DNA from: Bacteroidales bacterium
GTDB taxonomy: Bacteria; Bacteroidota; Bacteroidia; Bacteroidales; FEN-979
Length of the DNA: 64,000 bases
Assembly: GCA_030681475.1 (NCBI GenBank)
Contig: JAUXWT010000096.1
Span: forward strand, 1 to 64,000
Reading direction: 5' to 3'
Shown here: piece by piece, positions 53,585 through 63,292 of the stretch
How positions within the stretch are numbered: position 1 is the stretch's first letter
Layout: each line of letters opens with the position of its first letter
Notes under the pieces: model-generated
What the model was told of the DNA's origin: nothing
Databases searched by the model: none
The model's input: the letters and a program-made list of their open reading frames with translations, nothing else
Position numbers and translations under genes: made by a program

Positions 53585-54301
53585 ATGACCAAACTTAGTG
53601 TAAACATAAATAAAATTGCAACGCTTCGGAATGCACGCGGCGGCGATCTTCCGAATGTGATAAAAACTGCCATGGATTGTGAAAGGTTCGGGGCCCAGGG
53701 CATAACCGTTCATCCGCGCCCGGATGAACGACATATCCGGTATCGGGATGTTTTGGATCTGAAACCTTTGTTAACCACAGAGTTTAATATTGAAGGTTAT
53801 CCTTCACGCGAATTTATTGATCTTGTGACAGGTGTACGGCCTGCCCAGGTCACTTTGGTCCCTGATCCGCCCGGGGTTTTGACCTCTAACGCAGGATGGG
53901 ATACCATTCATCATGAATCCTTCCTGAAAGAGGTAATTGACGCGTTTCATAAGCACGGGATACGAACTTCCATTTTCATTGAAGCAGATCCGGCCATGAT
54001 CAGGCAGGCCATCAAAACCGGTACCGATCGCATTGAACTCTATACCGAATCATATGCAAAGAATTTCCATTCAGGGCGTGAAGAGGCGATCAAACCTTTT
54101 ATTGATGCAGCAAACGCTGCAATTGAATCAGGACTTGGGATCAACGCCGGTCATGATCTGAATCTGGAGAACCTTAAATATTTTGCGGCTCAGATTCCGG
54201 GATTACTTGAAGTGTCGATTGGCCATGCATTAATCTGTGACGCGCTTTATTATGGGCTGGAGAATACCATCCAGCTTTATTTGAGACAACTCAGAACCTG
54301 A
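53585..54301 (+). CDS. pdxJ: PdxJ, pyridoxine 5'-phosphate synthase
   Basis: 238 residues, full length. It starts [41 protein letters not shown] carries the phosphate and substrate contacts. Later blocks are [39 protein letters not shown] and [13 protein letters not shown]. It condenses 1-deoxyxylulose 5-phosphate with 3-amino-2-oxopropyl phosphate. A TAGCTTTG -7 box lies at 53561-53568 without a clear -33 element. Confidence 0.97.
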   Translation: MTKLSVNINKIATLRNARGGDLPNVIKTAMDCERFGAQGITVHPRPDERHIRYRDVLDLKPLLTTEFNIEGYPSREFIDLVTGVRPAQVTLVPDPPGVLTSNAGWDTIHHESFLKEVIDAFHKHGIRTSIFIEADPAMIRQAIKTGTDRIELYTESYAKNFHSGREEAIKPFIDAANAAIESGLGINAGHDLNLENLKYFAAQIPGLLEVSIGHALICDALYYGLENTIQLYLRQLRT

Positions 54302-54305
54302 AAAT

Positions 54306-54347
54306 GCAAATGGCAAAGTGCAAGGCGCAAATGGCAAAGTGCAAAAA
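54306..54347 (+). repeat. 7-bp array (GCAAATG/GCAAAGT) between pdxJ and the dipeptidase
   Basis: GCAAATG, GCAAAGT, GCAAGGC, GCAAATG, GCAAAGT, GCAAAAA: six heptamers, with the first two repeated after 21 bases. It fills most of the gap between the two genes. Confidence 0.88.
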
Positions 54348-54375
54348 TTCGATATAAAAATTTCAATAAACAATA

Positions 54376-55623
54376 ATGAAGAAAATATTACCCTCGCTTA
54401 TTTTAGGTTTCCTTACCCTCATAGGCAGTTATGCTGCAGAAAAACCTGGTGCGCTGGAGAGAAAAGCGGCGGAGATCCACAGGGCTGTGCTGACCATTGA
54501 CTCCCACACAGATACTCCGCTTCAGATGATCAGGAAGGGATTTGACATTTCGGTGAGGCATGATGCCCGCAAGGAATATTCGAAAATTGATCTCCCTAGG
54601 ATGAAGGAAGGCGGGCTTGACGGGGCTTTTTTTGGTGTCTTTGTTTCACAAGGCCCGCGTAACGCTGAAGGCAATGAACAAGTCAGGATGAGGGCGCTCA
54701 TGATATTTGACACCATCACCGCTGCCATACTGCGCAACAAAAAGTTGGCTGAGATCGCCGTCACCCCCGCAGACGCGATCCGGTTAAAAAAAATTGGTAA
54801 AAGAGCAATTTTCCTGGGTATCGAGAACGGGTATGCCATCGGGAAGGATCTTTCACTGATCAGCGCCTATTATCTGCGTGGAAACCGTTATATAACGTTG
54901 TGCCACACGAAGAACAATGATATTTGCGACTCCTCTACAGATACGGTTGAACACAACGGACTCAGTAAGTTTGGATCTGAGGTGGTTCAGGAAATGAACC
55001 ATGTTGGAGTAATGGTTGATGTTTCACACATTTCAGATAAAGCCCTTACCGATGTTCTGGCGATTACAAAAGCGCCGGTTATCGCTTCTCACTCCTGTGC
55101 CAAAGCGCTGTGCGACAACCCGAGAAACCTGACAGATAAATTGTTAAAAGAGATAGCCAGGAATGGCGGAGTTGTTCAGATGTGCATCCTCAGTGATTAT
55201 GTAAAAACCCCTTTACCCAACCCGCGGCGTGACTCTGCCAGGGCAGCCGTTCGTGCAAAATTCAGGGATTTTGACGATTTAACCGATGAAGAGATGAAAG
55301 CTGCCCGAAGTGAATGGTATGCTATCATTGATTTATTTCCCCAGAAACTGGCCTCGGTTTCCGATGTGGTTGATCATATCGATCATATCGTCAAAGTAGC
55401 GGGTATCAGTCATGTGGGAATCGGAACAGACTTCGACGGCGGCGGCGGGGTTGATGGCTGCTTTGATGTGAGTGAAATAGGAAACATCACCCTTGAATTG
55501 GTCCGACGGGGATATTCAAAAAATGAAATCCGGAAAATCTGGGGTGGGAATCTGATGCGCGTAATGAAAAAAACGGATCGGGTCGCCCGGAAATACAAGA
55601 ACCGCTGTGATTGTAATGGATAG
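54376..55623 (+). CDS. Exported membrane dipeptidase (renal dipeptidase, peptidase M19)
   Basis: 415 residues. Signal peptide MKKILPSLILGFLTLIGSYA. The family's binuclear zinc motifs are visible: IDSHTDTPLQM (His-x-Asp), LGIENGYAIG (bridging Glu), DVSHISDK and ASHSCAKALC (His). The late block HVGIGTDFDGGGGV carries the final Asp. It cleaves dipeptides outside the cytoplasm. The last bases overlap the next gene by eight bases. Confidence 0.93.
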   Translation: MKKILPSLILGFLTLIGSYAAEKPGALERKAAEIHRAVLTIDSHTDTPLQMIRKGFDISVRHDARKEYSKIDLPRMKEGGLDGAFFGVFVSQGPRNAEGNEQVRMRALMIFDTITAAILRNKKLAEIAVTPADAIRLKKIGKRAIFLGIENGYAIGKDLSLISAYYLRGNRYITLCHTKNNDICDSSTDTVEHNGLSKFGSEVVQEMNHVGVMVDVSHISDKALTDVLAITKAPVIASHSCAKALCDNPRNLTDKLLKEIARNGGVVQMCILSDYVKTPLPNPRRDSARAAVRAKFRDFDDLTDEEMKAARSEWYAIIDLFPQKLASVSDVVDHIDHIVKVAGISHVGIGTDFDGGGGVDGCFDVSEIGNITLELVRRGYSKNEIRKIWGGNLMRVMKKTDRVARKYKNRCDCNG

Positions 55624-56548
55624 CATCAAATATTTTCGCCAACTGCCGAAAAGCGATCTTCACAATCATTGCCTGCTCGGCGGAAAACGATCGGTCATTG
55701 AAAACCATCTGGGCAGGAAATTATCGCCTTTCAGCGCGACAAAGCCGGGGATTGATGATTTGAACCGGTGGATTGGAAAAGAACTTCGTCCATATTTTCA
55801 ATTACCCGGGGCCTTTGAAAAAGCAGTGGAGGCATCCTTCGTCCAGGCCAGGTTTGATGGAGTAATCAGGCTTGAAATGAGTATTGACGTGTTATTCGGG
55901 ATAATGTTCAACGTGCCGGCAAAAAGGATTGTGGATGTTTTGCAGCACTGCCATCAAACCATAGCGCCGGAAATTGATTTTCTCCCGGAACTGGGATTTC
56001 AGCGTAACAAGTCACTGCGTGTGTTACTTGCCGGTTTCACATCATTTGTTGATCTTGACTATTTCAAATCGGTTGACCTTTACGACGATGAATTTGCACA
56101 ACCCATCGCCAACTTCCGTGAACTTTACCGTGTTGCCAAATCACTGGGGATGAAATGCAAGGCCCATGCCGGCGAATTTGGCGCTGCCGATTCGGTGAAG
56201 GAAGCCGTGGAGACGCTGGAATTAGATGCAGTTCAGCATGGAATTGGCGCAGCGAACTCGCCGGATGTAATGAAATGGCTTGCAGACCATGAAATTTCGC
56301 TAAATGTTTGTCCCACAAGCAATATCAGATTGAAACGGGTAGTTTCGTATAAAACCCATCCCATCAAGATCTTATTCGATCATGGTGTTAAGGTGACCGT
56401 CAATACAGATGATGCGCTGGTTTTCGGGGATGGCGTTTCAGAACAATACCTTAAGCTATTCAGAGCAGGGGTTTTCACCCTGAAGGAGCTGGATCAAATC
56501 CGTATGAACGGTTTGGATATGACCACTAACGATCAATCCTTCAAATAA
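55616..56548 (+). CDS. Adenosine deaminase-family metal hydrolase
   Basis: About 310 residues from the ATG at 55616, which overlaps the dipeptidase end; a GTG nine bases earlier is a weaker choice. Zinc-site motifs are SDLHNHC (HxH), KAHAGE, QHGIG and VNTDDALVF, in the order of adenosine/AMP deaminases. The chain is a little shorter than canonical enzymes (~335-350), so the exact substrate is uncertain. Coupling to a dipeptidase is not explained. Confidence 0.83.
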   Translation: MDSIKYFRQLPKSDLHNHCLLGGKRSVIENHLGRKLSPFSATKPGIDDLNRWIGKELRPYFQLPGAFEKAVEASFVQARFDGVIRLEMSIDVLFGIMFNVPAKRIVDVLQHCHQTIAPEIDFLPELGFQRNKSLRVLLAGFTSFVDLDYFKSVDLYDDEFAQPIANFRELYRVAKSLGMKCKAHAGEFGAADSVKEAVETLELDAVQHGIGAANSPDVMKWLADHEISLNVCPTSNIRLKRVVSYKTHPIKILFDHGVKVTVNTDDALVFGDGVSEQYLKLFRAGVFTLKELDQIRMNGLDMTTNDQSFK

Positions 56549-56563
56549 ATTATTCATGTCCAT

Positions 56564-59500
56564 TTATGAGTTCTCAACAGTTTTAATTTCTTCACTGGTC
56601 AAGCCATAAATTTGATACACCATCTGGTCGATTCCTATTTCCAAAGCGCTGACATTTGCGGTGGGGTTGTCTCTTTTAACCTGAAGAACCTGATTGACAC
56701 TATCTGTTAGCCGTGATTTGGTTTCATGTGTCATTTCCGGAATAGGTATCTGTTCAAAATATTGTGGTTTAACTTCGATGAATCCACCATTCCTCACGAC
56801 ACAGATACTTGAAAGGAAATACCAAATAAGTTTTGAGTTTAAAATCCCCAATAAATATTTATCCTTCGTCGGAAGAAAAACTGAGGGGGCGTTTAAATAT
56901 GAACCTGATTCGTCAAAGGCAAATTTATTGGAGTTTTGAAGGTTTGGGAATATTATTTTTGATTGGCCAAACAGGTTATAATAAGCACAATTCCTAAGTT
57001 CCCACCAATATTCACCTTTGTCATATCTTACTTTTGCCCTTTCTTCAAAGCGCAATAAATGATCGAAAATTTCAGGGAACATAGTTGACATCTTTTCTTT
57101 CGCAACTTCCTCAGAAAGATCACCAAATCTTTGATTTGTAGATTTACTTTGAAAGGTAATTATCCATTTGAAAGGTAAAGGTGTAATCCACTTTTTAATA
57201 TCTTTTCCATCATAAACCCTATGCAATTCAGGGTTTTCAGATAGTTGTTTGTTTAAAATAAATGCTTCATTCAATGATGTTTTTATTCCATAAAAGCATT
57301 TACCATAAACCTCTCGGATACAACTGATTTTTGCAAGTTTGGTCAATATCTTGGATTCACTTTCATTTCTGAAATTCCAGACACTGTCACTTAATGAGTT
57401 TTGCCTGAGTTGTTTGAAATCAAATTTAATGAGCAATTTTTCCTTCTCCAATAATTTGGTTTCATCTACTTTGAAATAATCGAAAATATTGTTTGTTTTA
57501 GGTGATTTTGAGGCCAGGAGTATTATCGGATAGGTAGTTGCTTCCTCAAAGACAACGACCGAAGTAAGATCAATGTATTGAAGAATATTAAAATTGTTCA
57601 GGACGAATTCACGAAGTGCCTTGCCTGCCTTTGTTTTGTCGTATGTGTTATTAATAAAACAAAAGGCGCCAAGATTTGATAAAATTCTATGCGATAATTC
57701 ATAGAAATATGAAAAAATATCCCCGGCAGGAACAAATAGTTTAAAATTAACCTTGAGATATTCCTTGAAAACTCCTAATTCTTCTGCCCTGATATACGGT
57801 GGATTCCCAATCACCACATCAAACCCGATAAAATCTCCATCATCATTCAATACTTCGGGAAATTCAAAACGCCATTCAAAGGCATGTTCATAAATTTTAT
57901 TGCTCTTTACATCTGCAATCTCCTGATTCAGCGTTGCAATTTCAGCTTCAAGTTTTTGTCGCTCCTTTTTAGCTTTTTCTTTCAGTTTTTCATTGCCATA
58001 TTCTGTCTCGGGGTCGAAAAGGAAGGCGCCGGTAAAGCGATGATATAATTCGTTCAGCAATTTATCAAGTCGCTTTTTCCTTGGATCATTCTTCCCGATC
58101 TCAACCTGGAAATCATTCTTGATCGAGGCGATAAGCCTTTCCATTTCCCGTTTCTGAGCTTTGTCTGCGGTATTCCGGTAGGTCATGATCGCTGCCCGGT
58201 AACTCTCCATCGAAAACCGGCTCTTTTTCAATGCCTGTTTAAGGTCTGCATCCAACGCATAACGCGAGATCAGTGAATTGCCGCATTTAATATTGATATC
58301 AATGTTGGGCAGGGTTTCCAACTCCCACTCCCACTCACCGGCATTGAAAGGGGGCCGTGGAGTGAGGTAATATGCATTCTTCAATAGTTCAATCCACAAA
58401 CGCAACCGGCAAATTTTCACGGAATTGGGGTTAATATCAACACCAAACAGACAGTTTTCAATGATGGTTTGCTTTTCATGAAAAAGAGCCTCCTGAACAC
58501 GTTGACTTTCAAGACTTTTTGGATTATATTCAAATAATTCACCATTTTCGTCGGTGACTATAAGTTCGTCGTTAACCACTTCAAAATGATATTCTTTGAG
58601 CCGCTTATCATTCCTGTCCGACAATATTTTCAATTCACTTTTGATGGCAATGATCTCATTCAGGGTTGATACAAGGAAATGTCCGGAACCAACTGCAGGA
58701 TCACAGATTTTAATCTGATTGATAATCGCATTGGCCTCTTTTGTGTTTTCTATTTTATTATATACTTCTCCCAAATCCTGACAAGTCCATCCCTTCATCA
58801 CATTAAATTTCTGCACGACCGCCCTGCGGATCGTTTCCCTGCACATGTACATGGTAATAAAACCGGGGGTGAAGAAGGAGCCATCTTTATATCCATTGAT
58901 TTTTTCGAATATCAAGCCAAGCACAGAGGCGTTGATCAGCGTTTTGTTTTCCTCCTGTATCTCTTCAGATCCTTCGCCGGCGAAATCGTAGGCATCGAGA
59001 AATTTCAACAGGTATTCCAGCGTCAAAATCTCACCGCTACTCTTTTTACCGCTATTATTTCTCAATACCGTTGAGGTGATGACAGGCAACTTCCCGTTCT
59101 TCAACTGGCTGATGAATAAACAGGAATGTTCAATGTCAGATGGTTCAAACAGAGAACTGTTGAGGTAGGGTACTTTTGCAAAAACATTTCTCAATTCATC
59201 ATCGCGTTCGCCAGGTTTTTTGGCAAGCACGCTAAAGTATAGACTGTTCAGGTCATCGAAATCTGTAACTTTTTCGCTATTCAGAAAGGCAAAAGTGGGA
59301 TCCCCTTTGTGGTACCTGATCAATTGCGCTTCCATGAGTTTCAGAAAAAGAATGCGGTTAATCCAGGTAATGCAGAGTTCGAGGGCTACATTGAATAACT
59401 GTTCCTGGTGAGTGTCACCATACTGTGAAGACTTTTCAAGGCGTGAAATTTTATCCAGGCTGTTGAGCTGGGTAATTGCGCTCTCGATCAATGAACCGGA

Positions 59501-60343
59501 GTTACGTTCGCCATCATTTTTCCGTCCGATCAATTTTTTCCCGCCCTTCTTGATTTCGGTTAAACCAATGATATGAAGCAATTCAGCATAGAACGTCTTG
59601 TCGAGGCTATTGCTGTCGTTTAAAAACGGCAGCTTGAGCAGGTGTTCAGGCGAAAGCAGCTTATAAAGGGCAATGAGCCTGGAATCATCTCTCTTTTCGT
59701 CATTTCGTAAAAGGTGACTATATTCCCGGAAATCGAACATGGAAAAGCAAATTTCCGATGTCAAACCCGCCATGAAGGGTTCGGCAATTTCCTTGTAAAA
59801 GAAATCTGTGGTTTTATCTGCCAGCCTGCCTTCTTCAAAATCGGTAAACTGTTTAACAAGGATTTTATTCTGGGAAAATATTTTTTCAAAAACATTGGCG
59901 TCAAAAACAAACCATTCGTAAATATTTGTCACAATGAGATGTTTGATTTCCAGGTTATGATTGGTGATCCGTTCACGTAAATAATACAGGATAAGTTCAT
60001 GAAACGCTTTTGAATTCAGGTTATCCGGCCGTACCATTTCGGATTTATTTGTTGGTCTTTTTGCCTCGATCAAAACCCCGGGAAGGCTCTTTGAACCCTG
60101 CCCATTGTGTATTACAAGATCGGTACGGTCTTTTGTATTGATATAGTACTTTGGATGATAGTAAGTATTCTTGAGAAAATCGCCCAGGTCATTTTTATTA
60201 TGCTCTTCCGATTCATTATTATCCAGCCCATCAATCAGGATGATAAGGTTTTTCTTAAAATGTTCAATTTCGTTTCTTGATGGTTTTACCTTCAAATATG
60301 CTTTATTCAGCGCTTTTCGGGGGGATAATCGTATCAGTTTCAT
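56564..60343 (-). CDS. Single-chain restriction-modification enzyme (Eco57I/type IIG-like)
   Basis: 1259 residues from the ATG at 60343 (MKLIRLSPRKALNKAYLKVK), the conserved family start; an upstream ATG at 60394 adds 17 residues. An N-terminal nuclease core has Asp75 (TDLVIHNG) and Glu93-x-Lys95 (VLIEAKRP). A helical region follows. The N6-adenine methyltransferase domain has motif I CDPAVGSGHFL (~545) and motif IV DVVIGNPPYI (~843). The last ~400 residues should recognise DNA. No separate methylase, specificity or nuclease gene adjoins it. The 3' half is visibly more AT-rich than the flanking genes, which fits horizontal acquisition. It should cut and methylate the same site. Confidence 0.9.
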   Translation of the reverse strand: MKLIRLSPRKALNKAYLKVKPSRNEIEHFKKNLIILIDGLDNNESEEHNKNDLGDFLKNTYYHPKYYINTKDRTDLVIHNGQGSKSLPGVLIEAKRPTNKSEMVRPDNLNSKAFHELILYYLRERITNHNLEIKHLIVTNIYEWFVFDANVFEKIFSQNKILVKQFTDFEEGRLADKTTDFFYKEIAEPFMAGLTSEICFSMFDFREYSHLLRNDEKRDDSRLIALYKLLSPEHLLKLPFLNDSNSLDKTFYAELLHIIGLTEIKKGGKKLIGRKNDGERNSGSLIESAITQLNSLDKISRLEKSSQYGDTHQEQLFNVALELCITWINRILFLKLMEAQLIRYHKGDPTFAFLNSEKVTDFDDLNSLYFSVLAKKPGERDDELRNVFAKVPYLNSSLFEPSDIEHSCLFISQLKNGKLPVITSTVLRNNSGKKSSGEILTLEYLLKFLDAYDFAGEGSEEIQEENKTLINASVLGLIFEKINGYKDGSFFTPGFITMYMCRETIRRAVVQKFNVMKGWTCQDLGEVYNKIENTKEANAIINQIKICDPAVGSGHFLVSTLNEIIAIKSELKILSDRNDKRLKEYHFEVVNDELIVTDENGELFEYNPKSLESQRVQEALFHEKQTIIENCLFGVDINPNSVKICRLRLWIELLKNAYYLTPRPPFNAGEWEWELETLPNIDINIKCGNSLISRYALDADLKQALKKSRFSMESYRAAIMTYRNTADKAQKREMERLIASIKNDFQVEIGKNDPRKKRLDKLLNELYHRFTGAFLFDPETEYGNEKLKEKAKKERQKLEAEIATLNQEIADVKSNKIYEHAFEWRFEFPEVLNDDGDFIGFDVVIGNPPYIRAEELGVFKEYLKVNFKLFVPAGDIFSYFYELSHRILSNLGAFCFINNTYDKTKAGKALREFVLNNFNILQYIDLTSVVVFEEATTYPIILLASKSPKTNNIFDYFKVDETKLLEKEKLLIKFDFKQLRQNSLSDSVWNFRNESESKILTKLAKISCIREVYGKCFYGIKTSLNEAFILNKQLSENPELHRVYDGKDIKKWITPLPFKWIITFQSKSTNQRFGDLSEEVAKEKMSTMFPEIFDHLLRFEERAKVRYDKGEYWWELRNCAYYNLFGQSKIIFPNLQNSNKFAFDESGSYLNAPSVFLPTKDKYLLGILNSKLIWYFLSSICVVRNGGFIEVKPQYFEQIPIPEMTHETKSRLTDSVNQVLQVKRDNPTANVSALEIGIDQMVYQIYGLTSEEIKTVENS

Positions 60344-60539
60344 ATTATTGTCACAATCGTTTTTTGCGCCTGAATAAAATGTTTTTAAGCGCATGAATAA
60401 ATCAGGATTAAGATTTGTCGGTAAATTTAATGAACTATCCGAAATTAGGTGATTTATTAATAATCCTATCCTTTAAGGTTATCAATAAACCATAAAGTTA
60501 CGTATCTTTGTTATTTCAGGCAAACAGTAGTGCATTAAA

Positions 60540-61790
60540 ATGAAAACGCTCAGATCTGTCTTTCTTCTTTCTATCTTCACAATATTGTTTTCAGCCTGTC
60601 AAAAACAGGATACCTCCTTTTATAAACCAATTTCCACCGAAGAGATCCGTATCGGAGTTTTGATTTCATTGTCTGGTTCCGGCTACTCCTCCGTTGAGAG
60701 TTCCTCAGTTGCCATAGCGCTTGCCCGCCAGGATATCACCGGATATTTTGCATCTGCCGGAATTAAGGAATACCTTGTCCTTGATATCGTGGATACCAGG
60801 ACTGACACCGCAGAAGCCCTGAAACAGATGAAGTCACTCTATGACAGGGGAATTCGCATGGTAATCGGACCATATACCAGCGCCGAACTTGCCCATGTCA
60901 AAAGTTTCGCGGATACGCATGGGATGCTGGTGGTAAGTCCATCCAGTGTTTCAGTGTCACTTGCACAACCCGGCGACAATATCTTCCGGCTTGTCCCTTC
61001 TGATGTGATCCAGGGAAAAGCGATGAGCAAATTGTTGGCTGATGATAAGATCAGAGTAATTGTACCGCTTGTTCGCGATGACGTATGGGGCAATGATCTC
61101 GTGAATGCGACCCGTAATGATTTTATTAAATCCGGGGGCCTGGTTCAACCCGCCATTAAATACGACCCTGCCACCATCGATTTTACGACTGTGTTGGACA
61201 ATCTGCACATCGCGGTGGCAGATGAATTAACACATCATAACCCGAATGAAGTTGCCGTGTATATGATATCTTTGGGAGAGGGAACGACGATTCTTTCCGA
61301 GGCAAAAAAACATTCACATCTCAACAATGTATATTGGTATGGAAGTTCTGGTATCGCGCAGAATGCCTCTCTACTTAATGACACAACTGCCGCCCTTTTT
61401 GCCTATACGCACGGTTTACCATGTCCGGTTTTTGGATTGGATGATGCGGCAAAAAACCTGTGGCAACCATTGAGAGACAGGATAGCGGGACAAATCGGCC
61501 GGATTCCGGATGTGTATGCCTTCACATCGTATGATGCCTTGTGGGTACTGATAAAGACATACCGTGCCGCCGGCAAGGATCCACCCATTGACGTGTTAAG
61601 GAATATTTTCATCAATGAGGCCAATAGTTATTTCGGGGTATCAGGAAATACGCAATTGGATACAAATGGAGACAGGGCTTCGGGGAACTATGATTTTTGG
61701 GCCGTCAAGACTGACACTGCCGGCTATTGCTGGAAACGGGTTGCCCGCTATAATTCGCTAAACGGAACCCTAAACAGGGTTATCAGGTAA
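60540..61790 (+). CDS. Solute-binding lipoprotein, branched-chain amino acid type
   Basis: 416 residues. Lipoprotein signal with Cys20 (FLLSIFTILFSAC). The mature part is a Peripla_BP_6/Leu-Ile-Val-binding fold: IRIGVLISLSGSGYSSVESS, MVIGPYTSAELAHVKSFAD, VVSPSSVSVSLAQPGDNIFR and DVYAFTSYDALWVL. No permease or ATPase gene adjoins it, so it may be a sensor or an orphan binding protein. A TATCTTTG box at 60503-60510 lacks a -33 element. Confidence 0.87.
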   Translation: MKTLRSVFLLSIFTILFSACQKQDTSFYKPISTEEIRIGVLISLSGSGYSSVESSSVAIALARQDITGYFASAGIKEYLVLDIVDTRTDTAEALKQMKSLYDRGIRMVIGPYTSAELAHVKSFADTHGMLVVSPSSVSVSLAQPGDNIFRLVPSDVIQGKAMSKLLADDKIRVIVPLVRDDVWGNDLVNATRNDFIKSGGLVQPAIKYDPATIDFTTVLDNLHIAVADELTHHNPNEVAVYMISLGEGTTILSEAKKHSHLNNVYWYGSSGIAQNASLLNDTTAALFAYTHGLPCPVFGLDDAAKNLWQPLRDRIAGQIGRIPDVYAFTSYDALWVLIKTYRAAGKDPPIDVLRNIFINEANSYFGVSGNTQLDTNGDRASGNYDFWAVKTDTAGYCWKRVARYNSLNGTLNRVIR

Positions 61791-61813
61791 GGCCGGATGA
61801 TCTGACAATTGCA

Positions 61814-62290
61814 CTACAGTCTCTTCACGAAAAACACTTTACCATCACCCTTTTTGTAGAAATCTTCTATTTGTGCCTCTTTCGCATAACCGATACGGTC
61901 GTAGAAATGTCGCGTCGGAGCATACTTTTCCATCGTTGAGGTCTCTGCAATAACGATGCGGCCGCCCATCTCCTTAATCCTTTTATGGGTCTCCGCGATC
62001 AGGAGATTTCCAATCCCTTTCCCCCGGTGATCGTCATGGGTGGCTATCCAATACAGGTCGAAACTTCCTTCAGTTGCCGCAATGGGGCCGAAACAACTAT
62101 ATGACACCGTTTTACCGTCTATTTCCGCAAACAGGAAATGGTAATCGCTCGCGTCACCCAAATCAATCCTGTCCTGTACAAGTTCAAGCGCAACCGGGAT
62201 TTCAAAATCGTAAAAAAAACCGGTGGATACAATAATATCCCTGACAGTTTCCAAATCTTCGGGACGTACCTCCGTTCGAAAAGTTATCAT
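61814..62290 (-). CDS. GNAT-family N-acetyltransferase
   Basis: 158 residues. Visible GNAT motif A: WIATHDDHRGKGIGNLLIAE (acetyl-CoA pyrophosphate loop), preceded by FLFAEIDGKTVSYSCF and followed by FYDRIGYAKEAQIEDFYKKG. The substrate is unknown. It is last in a minus-strand set with two ATP-grasp ligases (8-base gap), which suggests it acetylates or finishes their product. Confidence 0.88.
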   Translation of the reverse strand: MITFRTEVRPEDLETVRDIIVSTGFFYDFEIPVALELVQDRIDLGDASDYHFLFAEIDGKTVSYSCFGPIAATEGSFDLYWIATHDDHRGKGIGNLLIAETHKRIKEMGGRIVIAETSTMEKYAPTRHFYDRIGYAKEAQIEDFYKKGDGKVFFVKRL

Positions 62291-62298
62291 ACTTAAAT

Positions 62299-63282
62299 TT
62301 AATTTTTTCTGGTTGCATCTTCAAGTACTCTTTCAATGACCTCTTCAAATTTCAACCCTCTCTTTTTTGACGCGGCCATAAATCCACCCGATTCTGAAAG
62401 GCAGGGATTGAGATTGATGTCAATGACCAGCGGTTCAGATTTATTGGTTACCCTGAAATCAATGCGTACATATCCCTTAAGCCCCAGTTCATTCCAGCAT
62501 TTTTTGCAAATCGCTGTCAATTGTTTCCTGAGATGATCATCCTCCTTCCCCAGCCGGAAAGTCCGGCGGGTATGTGTATATTCGAAAGATCTATCATCCC
62601 ATTTTGACTTATATCCCATCATTTTGGGTTTTCCGGCAGGATAGTCATGAAAGGTCATCTCAGCAAGCGGCAGAACTTCCGGCCCATCGGCGCTATATAA
62701 AATGGAGATGTTGAATTCACGGCCATCGATGAACTCTTCAATAAAATAATGCTGCCGGCTTTTTTTCATGATCCTGTTGATAAAATCAGTGTCCGAACCC
62801 ATAAAAACGCAATCTTCGTCCAATTCGAGCGATCCCTCCTCCCAGATCGGCTTGATGATGTATTTTCCGGTGGGCAACAGCTTATGACACTCATCAAGCA
62901 TAAAGCCCGCCGGGGTTTTTACGCCAATTGCCTTCAACTCCTTCCTGGCCAGATATTTATTTGAACATTGAAACATCGGGATCAATGGGGAACCCGTATA
63001 GGGGATCCGGACAAAATTTAACACAGAATTCGCAAGAAAAGTGAACTCCCCCTTGTTCCCGATCGTTTCGGCAAGGTTGAAAATAATATCCGGTCCGATG
63101 CGCTTTATACCGCTGATGGCCGCCTTTAGATTCAGATCTATCTGGAGATACCTGACTTCATATTTCAGCTTTTGTAGGGCGCTTGCAACAAGGTTTACCT
63201 GTTCAATGACATCAGCCTCGTCATCTTTGGGTGTTTTCGATAATTTGTTATAGAGTATCAGAACGATTTTTTTCATCAGCAA
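62299..63282 (-). CDS. ATP-grasp enzyme, D-Ala-D-Ala ligase-like (copy 1)
   Basis: 327 residues. The fold follows D-alanine-D-alanine ligases: an N-terminal preATP domain (IVLILYNKLSKTPKDDEADV, then IGPDIIFNLAE), SPLIPMFQCSNKYLARKELKAIGVKTPAGF, KYIIKPIWEEGSLEL (ATP lid), FIEEFIDGREFNISI, and the metal-binding end YVRIDFRVTNKSEPLVIDINLNPCLSE. The length is near that of Ddl. It is unlikely to be the cell-wall Ddl because a paralogue lies next to it and the substrate end differs; a peptide or amino-acid ligase is more plausible. It is 10 bases from the upstream paralogue's stop. Confidence 0.85.
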   Translation of the reverse strand: MLMKKIVLILYNKLSKTPKDDEADVIEQVNLVASALQKLKYEVRYLQIDLNLKAAISGIKRIGPDIIFNLAETIGNKGEFTFLANSVLNFVRIPYTGSPLIPMFQCSNKYLARKELKAIGVKTPAGFMLDECHKLLPTGKYIIKPIWEEGSLELDEDCVFMGSDTDFINRIMKKSRQHYFIEEFIDGREFNISILYSADGPEVLPLAEMTFHDYPAGKPKMMGYKSKWDDRSFEYTHTRRTFRLGKEDDHLRKQLTAICKKCWNELGLKGYVRIDFRVTNKSEPLVIDINLNPCLSESGGFMAASKKRGLKFEEVIERVLEDATRKN

Positions 63283-63292
63283 GTAATAGAAA

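Noticed and set aside
60503-60510. TATCTTTG as a full promoter of the solute-binding lipoprotein; likewise TAGCTTTG at 53561 and TAACTTTG at 35101
   Set aside because: Only the -7 box is present; no TTTG lies 18-20 bases upstream, so they are mentioned with their genes but not listed as promoters.
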